Shown piece after piece: positions 1 to 3,504 of a stretch of DNA of 6,291 bases. The notes beneath the pieces are model-generated. The model saw only the letters and a program-made list of their open reading frames with translations. It was not told the origin of the DNA and did no database searches. Within the stretch, counting starts at the first letter, position 1, and each line of letters starts with the position of its first letter. A program made the position numbers and the translations under genes. The stretch comes from Synergistaceae bacterium UBA5560. Its GTDB lineage: Bacteria; Synergistota; Synergistia; Synergistales; Aminiphilaceae. Location: NCBI GenBank assembly GCA_002425685.1, contig DIMS01000012.1:2125-8415 (forward strand), given 5' to 3'.

Positions 1-510
1 AGCTTCGGCGGCTACTTCGCCCTCTCCGCCGCGCTGGGCGAACCGCGCCTCGCCGCGGTGGTCGCCAACTCGCCTCTGCTGGACATGAGCGCCTACGCCG
101 TGGCCACCATGGGCGAACAGGTGGCGGCGCAGTTCGAGGAAAACGATCTCTCCGTGGAGGATCTCAAGGCCCTTCCGCCGGAGGCGATGCCCCCCAAGTA
201 CCGTTTGTCCCTGCTCAACCTGTGTCTGCGCTTCGGGGAGCCCTCGGTCAAGGCCATGCTGCACCGGCTGAAGGAGTTCCACATCTCGCCGGAGCAGCTC
301 GCCACGCTTTCCATGCCCGCCCTCGGCATGGTCAGCGCCGGAGAGGGGGCCATTCCCCTGGAGCAGTCCCGGGCCTTCGCCGCCGCGGCGCCCAAGGCGA
401 CGCTCCACGTCTTCGAACGGGAGAGCGGCGCCAACGCCCACTGCCAGCTCGACAATCTGCCCCTTTCCGCGGCGGTGCTCTTCGACTGGCTGGACGAACA
501 GTTGCGCTGA
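1..510 (+). CDS. Alpha/beta hydrolase, C-terminal part (5' end outside window)
   Basis: The frame is open from base 1 and ends at TGA 508-510, giving 169 residues. The window opens on S-F-G-G-Y, the usual nucleophile elbow of serine alpha/beta hydrolases (normally G-x-S-x-G-G), so Ser1 is the likely nucleophile and the preceding Gly-x lies upstream. A helical, Met-rich lid-like stretch follows (about residues 29-95). The segment A-G-E-G-A-I-P (113-119) sits where the catalytic acid is expected, with Glu115 as candidate instead of the commoner Asp. G-A-N-A-H-C-Q (143-149) supplies His147, and F-D-W-L-D (161-165) is the typical final helix. The AHCQ and DWLDE ending resembles dienelactone hydrolase/peptidase-like hydrolases annotated as dipeptidyl aminopeptidase or FrsA-like esterase. 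The substrate cannot be inferred. No signal peptide can be judged because the N-terminus is missing. No strong terminator follows. The fold is sure, the exact family is not. Confidence 0.87.
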   Translation, partial: SFGGYFALSAALGEPRLAAVVANSPLLDMSAYAVATMGEQVAAQFEENDLSVEDLKALPPEAMPPKYRLSLLNLCLRFGEPSVKAMLHRLKEFHISPEQLATLSMPALGMVSAGEGAIPLEQSRAFAAAAPKATLHVFERESGANAHCQLDNLPLSAAVLFDWLDEQLR

Positions 511-727
511 CGCAGGCGCCCGACAAACGACGGACGAGGAGCACCGGCACGGACACCGAAACGAAAAACAGCCGACTCATGAAGACGCAGGCGAAAATGC
601 GGGCCTGCCACAACGCCGGGAGAGAACCTCCGGCGAGGAAAATCGTGAAGAAACACAGGAAAGGGGGGTCCTCCATGACCGCGTCGCCCCGTCTCCTCGA
701 AGGAGCCGCGTCGTTTCCCCGGGGCAA

Positions 728-771
728 ACCCGGCACCCCGGTGCCGAACACCGTTCTCCCGGGTGCCGGGT
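728..771 (+). repeat. Three-arm inverted repeat with alternative hairpins
   Basis: ACCCGGCACCC (728-738) is perfectly complementary to GGGTGCCGGGT (761-771). A third arm, GGTGCCG (740-746), is complementary to CGGCACC (731-737) inside the first arm, so two mutually exclusive hairpins are possible. No T-run follows, so it is not a standard intrinsic terminator. It lies about 220 bases after the hydrolase stop. A function as an RNA 3' end, attenuator-like element or protein site is possible but unproven. Confidence 0.4.
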
Positions 772-910
772 GGAAACTTCCGACGGAGAGCGAACGGCGA
801 CTCCTCGCGGCTCTGCTCCCCGCGCCGGGGAGTGCGCCGTCGCACCTGCGACGACGACGCCCCACCTTTCGGGGAATTCTTCGCCGCCTGGGAGGGCTTC
901 TGCCGCGACG

Positions 911-934
911 CCCCTTTCTTCCCTCCCCCTCCCC
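911..934 (-). other. Putative G-quadruplex motif / 24-base pyrimidine tract
   Basis: The + strand carries 24 consecutive pyrimidines. The minus strand therefore reads as four G runs of 4, 5, 3 and 4 bases separated by A, A and AAGAAA, which fits the G3+N1-7 quadruplex rule with two one-base loops. Such short loops usually favour stable folding. It is in the gene-free region, so coding constraint does not explain it. Its role is unknown. Confidence 0.45.
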
Positions 935-1123
935 AAGGGCGGAATGAGCACGGAACCGAGCGGAGAGCGAACGCCCGGACGGAGATGTTCCCCGGGTCGG
1001 GCGGAAACTTCCCGGGATACAACGGAAACACTTCCGGGGCCGGCACAGTCCAAGCTCCCGGAGGCGATACAGGCACACTTCCGTCCCTGGGGCCGCATCC
1101 TCGAAAGATGAGCCTCGGGCCTC

Positions 1124-1152
1124 ATGTCATACGGGACATCTTGTGTTATACC
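1124..1152 (+). promoter_or_regulatory. Weak promoter candidate with extended -10 box
   Basis: In an AT-richer patch, TGTTATACC (1144-1152) fits an extended -10 (TG-n-TATACC). Seventeen bases upstream is ATGTCA (1124-1129), four of six matches to the -35 consensus. The arms ATGTC (1124-1128) and GACAT (1135-1139) form a small dyad over the -35 and spacer. No gene starts directly downstream, so it could only drive an RNA or a long leader toward the DUF342 gene. Low confidence. Confidence 0.2.
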
Positions 1153-1343
1153 GTTTCAAACAACGTGACATGCGACGCTGTGACAGAATCTGCCGACGAG
1201 TCGATGGCGCTTCGCTACAGCAGAGAGAAGGAGCAGCCCGCGAACACCACCATGCGGCGATGTTCTTCGCCGGGACAAGCCTCCTTCCCTTCGGTCGCAT
1301 CTTTTCCCCGGAAGACGACCCCCTTTTCCGCCGCAGATGATAC

Positions 1344-1374
1344 TTGACATTGACAGCGTGTCAACGTTTATCCT
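1344..1374 (+). promoter_or_regulatory. MerR-type promoter of the DUF342 gene
   Basis: The -35 box is TTGACA (1344-1349) and the -10 box is TATCCT (1369-1374), with a long 19-bp spacer (1350-1368). The spacer is occupied by a dyad with arms ACATTGACA (1347-1355) and TGTCAACGT (1359-1367), matching at 8 of 9 positions around a GCG centre. A 19-20-bp spacer with a dyad between the two boxes is the hallmark of promoters activated by MerR-family regulators (MerR, CueR, ZntR), which twist the DNA to realign the boxes. The predicted transcription start is near 1381. A near-identical copy lies at 3386-3416. The regulator itself is not in the window and its signal is unknown. Confidence 0.7.
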
Positions 1375-1542
1375 TGTCCGAAAGGAGGGCGTGACTCCGG
1401 TCCCTTCTTCCATGAACCCGGAGACACGTTCTCTCAGGCCGGGCGGCATGCCCCCGGGAGAGCGTAACGGCGCAGGCAGCGCGACGACGCGATGCGGTGC
1501 GGCACGACGCCCAAGAGAGAACCCCCGAAAGGACGATGCGTC
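1375..1542 (+). other. Leader of the DUF342 gene
   Basis: About 160 transcribed bases precede the chosen start codon. Soon after the predicted transcription start is a strong Shine-Dalgarno-like AAAGGAGG (1381-1388), which has no well-spaced start codon: GTG 1391 is only two bases away and ATG 1412 is 23 bases away. The frame from either reaches TGA 1544-1546, overlapping the DUF342 ATG (1543-1545) by the classic ATGA arrangement. The encoded peptide (at most 51 residues) is Arg/Pro-rich and unrecognised. A translated, coupled leader peptide is possible but not established. Confidence 0.35.
1528..1533 (+). promoter_or_regulatory. Ribosome binding site deciding the DUF342 start
   Basis: AAAGGA lies 9 bases before ATG 1543. 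The alternative in-frame ATG at 1492, 17 codons upstream, has no purine-rich site at a usable distance and would add an Arg/Pro-rich stretch unlike the rest of the protein. ATG 1536 is out of frame. Confidence 0.7.
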
Positions 1543-3288
1543 ATGAACGACGTGCTGAAACCCCGCAACAAGGAAACATGCGGCAACGGGGAAACGACGG
1601 ACGACGCCGGAATGTTCGCGGAACAGCCGGCGAGACAAGCGAAAACAGACGCGGGTGAAGGAGCGCCGGGGCCTCCGGCCTTCGACATGTTCTCCGAAAC
1701 TTCCGCAGGCCTTCTCTTCGACCGGGCCTCCGGAACTCCTGCCGGAGAAAACGCCCCCGACGCCGAGGAGAGCGAGAAAAGCCGGGCCGAACTGTTTCTC
1801 GAGGCGGGCATCGACAAACTCCTCTCCGAAATGGACGTGGCCGCCATCGAGAGCGACGGCACGGTCAAGCCCGTGGACGCCACCTTCGACGTGCAGGTCC
1901 CCAAGGACCGCCTCAAGGCACTGGCGGATCTTTACCCCGCCTCGGGAGGCGGCAAAGCGCTGGATTATGCGGCCATCTGCGACCATCTCCTGGAGATGGG
2001 CATCAAGGAGATCGCCGAGGAGAGCCTCTCCGAGGGGGTGCGCCTCTGCAACACCACCGGGGAGATCCAGCGCCGGGTGGTCGCCGCCGAGGGCATTCCT
2101 CCGAAATTCCCCCGGGAGGCGCGGCTCGAAATCCTCTTCCCCCTGGAAGGGCGCAAGCCGCCCCGCATGGAACACGCCGAGGCGAAGGTAGACTACCGGG
2201 ACAAGGGAGAGATCTTCTCCGTCGAGACGGGGGAGCTGCTCGCCATCCTTGAACCCGCCATTCCGGGCGAACCGGGACGGGACATCTTCGGCAACGTCAT
2301 CGAGGTCCCCGCCCCGCCCAAATCACCCCTCACCATGGGAGACGGCGTCGCCTCCGAGGACGGCAAATTCTTCACGGCCGCCACCACGGGGCAGCCCATG
2401 TTCCGGGGCAACCGCCTCCTGGTCAAGCCCGTGGTGGTGGTGCGGGGCGACGTGGATCTGAGCGTGGGCAACGTGCTCTTCGACGGCAGCATCATCGTCC
2501 GGGGCCACGTGCGCGAGGGATTTCTCGTCAGCGCCGGAGTGGACGTGGAAGTCTTCGGCAACGTGGAGTCCGCCTCCATCAAGGCCGGGCGGGACGTGCA
2601 CATCCACGGAGGCATCCTGGGCGAGACAAGCGACATCGACGCCGGAGGCAAGGTGACCATGCGCTTCATGGAAGGCGGCATCGTTGCCGCCGACGAAGAA
2701 GTGATCGCCAAGTCCCATCTCATGCACGCCCGGGTCCACTCCGGCAAGAGCGTGATTCTCGAAGGACGGCGCGGCTCCGACAAGGGCGTCCTCGGCGGCT
2801 CCGTGGTGGCCCTGGAGCGGATCGACGTCGTCGCTGCGGGCACTCCCATGGGCACCCGCACCCTTCTTGCAACGGGCATCGACTTCCGCACCCGGGCGAG
2901 AATCGAGGCACTGGAGGCGCGCATCCGGGAACTTCAGGAAATGGCGGCGAAAATCTCCGAGGTGATGAAGCGCAGCGTCACCCGCTTCGTCAAGGACGGC
3001 CGCATCGTCCTTCCCCCGGACATCCAGACCAAGATGGAGCTGCTCATCCAGCACTACAACGCCTCCATCCGGGAGCTGCACCACCTGCAGGACGAGCGGA
3101 CCGCCCTGCGGAACAGCATGGAACAAAAGATACGGGGCGGCGGCTACATCAAGGTGAAGCAGAAGCTGCACCCGGGCGTCATCGTGGAGATCCGCGGCAC
3201 CCGCCGGGAGATCAAGGACGAGCTGCGCTTCGTCTCCTTCCGGTTCGACAGCGACACGGGCTCCATCGCCATGGGTTCGTACCGGTAG
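1543..3288 (+). CDS. DUF342 / FapA-family protein
   Basis: This encodes 581 residues, ending at TAG 3286-3288. Residues 1 to about 85 are a low-complexity, Gly/Ala/Glu/Pro-rich tail, probably disordered. From about residue 87 (EAGIDKLLSEMD) to about 285 lies the N-terminal FapA-type domain. Gly- and Val-rich beta-solenoid coils follow at about 290-440 (for example VVVVRGDVDLSVGNV and SIKAGRDVHIHGG), which is the DUF342 signature. Residues about 449-480 and 495-530 are charged helices likely to form coiled coils (RARIEALEARIRELQEM), before a short beta C-terminal domain (YIKVKQKLHPGVIVEIRG). There is no signal peptide or membrane helix, so it should be cytoplasmic. Length and domain order fit the family. 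In Vibrio vulnificus FapA has been linked to polar flagellation and EIIA-Glc; in most bacteria the role is unknown. It is monocistronic here: own promoter, strong terminator. Start chosen by ribosome binding site; 1492 is the alternative. Confidence 0.93.
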   Translation: MNDVLKPRNKETCGNGETTDDAGMFAEQPARQAKTDAGEGAPGPPAFDMFSETSAGLLFDRASGTPAGENAPDAEESEKSRAELFLEAGIDKLLSEMDVAAIESDGTVKPVDATFDVQVPKDRLKALADLYPASGGGKALDYAAICDHLLEMGIKEIAEESLSEGVRLCNTTGEIQRRVVAAEGIPPKFPREARLEILFPLEGRKPPRMEHAEAKVDYRDKGEIFSVETGELLAILEPAIPGEPGRDIFGNVIEVPAPPKSPLTMGDGVASEDGKFFTAATTGQPMFRGNRLLVKPVVVVRGDVDLSVGNVLFDGSIIVRGHVREGFLVSAGVDVEVFGNVESASIKAGRDVHIHGGILGETSDIDAGGKVTMRFMEGGIVAADEEVIAKSHLMHARVHSGKSVILEGRRGSDKGVLGGSVVALERIDVVAAGTPMGTRTLLATGIDFRTRARIEALEARIRELQEMAAKISEVMKRSVTRFVKDGRIVLPPDIQTKMELLIQHYNASIRELHHLQDERTALRNSMEQKIRGGGYIKVKQKLHPGVIVEIRGTRREIKDELRFVSFRFDSDTGSIAMGSYR

Positions 3289-3338
3289 ACACCGCAGTCC
3301 CCACAAGAGCGCAAGACCTCCGCGCAGGCACATTCAGG

Positions 3339-3372
3339 CAGCGCCCCCGTCCGACGACGGGGGCGCTGTTTT
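3339..3372 (+). terminator. Strong intrinsic terminator of the DUF342 gene
   Basis: A perfect 13-bp GC-rich stem (3339-3351 with 3356-3368) closes a 4-base loop (CGAC) and is followed at once by TTTT (3369-3372). It starts 50 bases after the DUF342 stop and ends 13 bases before the next promoter's -35 box, so it separates the two transcription units. Confidence 0.92.
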
Positions 3373-3385
3373 CGCGGAAAAGCCC

Positions 3386-3416
3386 TTGACCTTGACAGCG
3401 TGTCAGGGTTTAGCAT
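3386..3416 (+). promoter_or_regulatory. MerR-type promoter of the beta-helix surface-protein gene
   Basis: The -35 box is TTGACC (3386-3391) and the -10 box is TAGCAT (3411-3416), with a 19-bp spacer (3392-3410). The dyad has arms ACCTTGACA (3389-3397) and TGTCAGGGT (3401-3409), 8 of 9 matches around GCG. Over the 27 bases from the -35 to TTTA it differs from the promoter at 1344 at only three positions, and the core TTGACAGCGTGTCA is identical. The layout, including TTGACCTT at the left and a GGTTTA-type right edge, resembles CueR-type promoters such as that of E. coli copA. The predicted transcription start is near 3423. The cognate regulator is not in the window. Confidence 0.72.
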
Positions 3417-3430
3417 GTCCAAAGAAATGG

Positions 3431-3458
3431 AGTGCATCGCACTGCCGGGCGGAGTGCG
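3431..3458 (+). other. Alternative hairpins in the surface-protein leader
   Basis: Three arms lie just after the predicted transcription start: AGTGC (3431-3435), GCACT (3439-3443) and AGTGC again (3453-3457). The middle arm can pair with either neighbour: 5 bp with a 3-base loop, or 6 bp using CGCACT (3438-3443) and AGTGCG (3453-3458) with a 9-base loop. Neither covers the ribosome binding site directly. The stems are short and may be chance. Confidence 0.25.
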
Positions 3459-3488
3459 CACGCAAACACCCCGCACACAACCGACGAC

Positions 3489-3497
3489 GAGGGAGAG
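3489..3497 (+). promoter_or_regulatory. Ribosome binding site deciding the surface-protein start
   Basis: The purine run GAGGGAGAG lies 7 bases before ATG 3505. Other in-frame ATGs are worse: 3415 lies in the -10 box, 3427 is almost at the predicted transcription start with no binding site, and 3538 has only weak purine context. Start 3505 also leaves a plausible signal peptide. Confidence 0.65.
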
Positions 3498-3504
3498 ATA
3501 CTGC

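Larger units (their letters stand above)
511..1343. other. Long GC-rich intergenic region without a convincing gene
   Basis: Between the hydrolase stop and the first MerR-type promoter I see no protein that looks real. Long open frames exist on both strands, but they are Arg/Pro/Gly-rich, lack family motifs and overlap one another, as expected from chance in GC-rich DNA. The best small candidate begins at ATG 675 after a G-rich AAGGGGGG tract and ends at TGA 945-947 (90 aa); it has many Arg and Pro residues and no recognisable domain, so I do not call it. The region holds inverted repeats (728-771 and 816-832), a 24-base pyrimidine run (911-934) and repeated short words such as GGAGAGCGAACG (785-796 and 961-972) and GGAAACTTCC. 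A more AT-rich patch lies around 1120-1200. It may be regulatory, may hold an RNA gene, or may be decayed sequence. Confidence 0.6.

Noticed and set aside
503..514. TGCG/CGCA hairpin at the hydrolase stop considered as a terminator
   Set aside because: The stem has only 4 bp and no T-run follows.
816..832. Hairpin CTCCCCG/CGGGGAG considered as a terminator
   Set aside because: A 7-bp stem with a 3-base loop but no T-run on either side, and over 300 bases from the hydrolase stop.
675..947. Small + strand frame of 90 codons after a G-rich ribosome-binding-like tract
   Set aside because: No recognisable domain, Arg/Pro-rich ending, and codon pattern no better than the competing frames; kept only as a weak possibility.
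93..1076. Long open frame on the minus strand (327 codons) across the hydrolase and the gene-free region
   Set aside because: The product is Arg/Pro/Gly-rich with no family motif, and its first part is antisense to the well-supported hydrolase; GC-rich DNA produces such frames.
763..1347. Open + strand frame of 194 codons in the gene-free region
   Set aside because: Low-complexity composition with no motif, no good ribosome binding site, and an end overlapping the MerR-type promoter.
1156..2175. Minus strand frame of 339 codons over the DUF342 gene start
   Set aside because: Antisense shadow of the DUF342 gene extended into its leader; no protein family features.
2323..3333. Minus strand frame of 336 codons opposite the DUF342 gene
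   Set aside because: His/Asp/Val-rich shadow of the GTG/GTC-rich beta-solenoid codons on the other strand.
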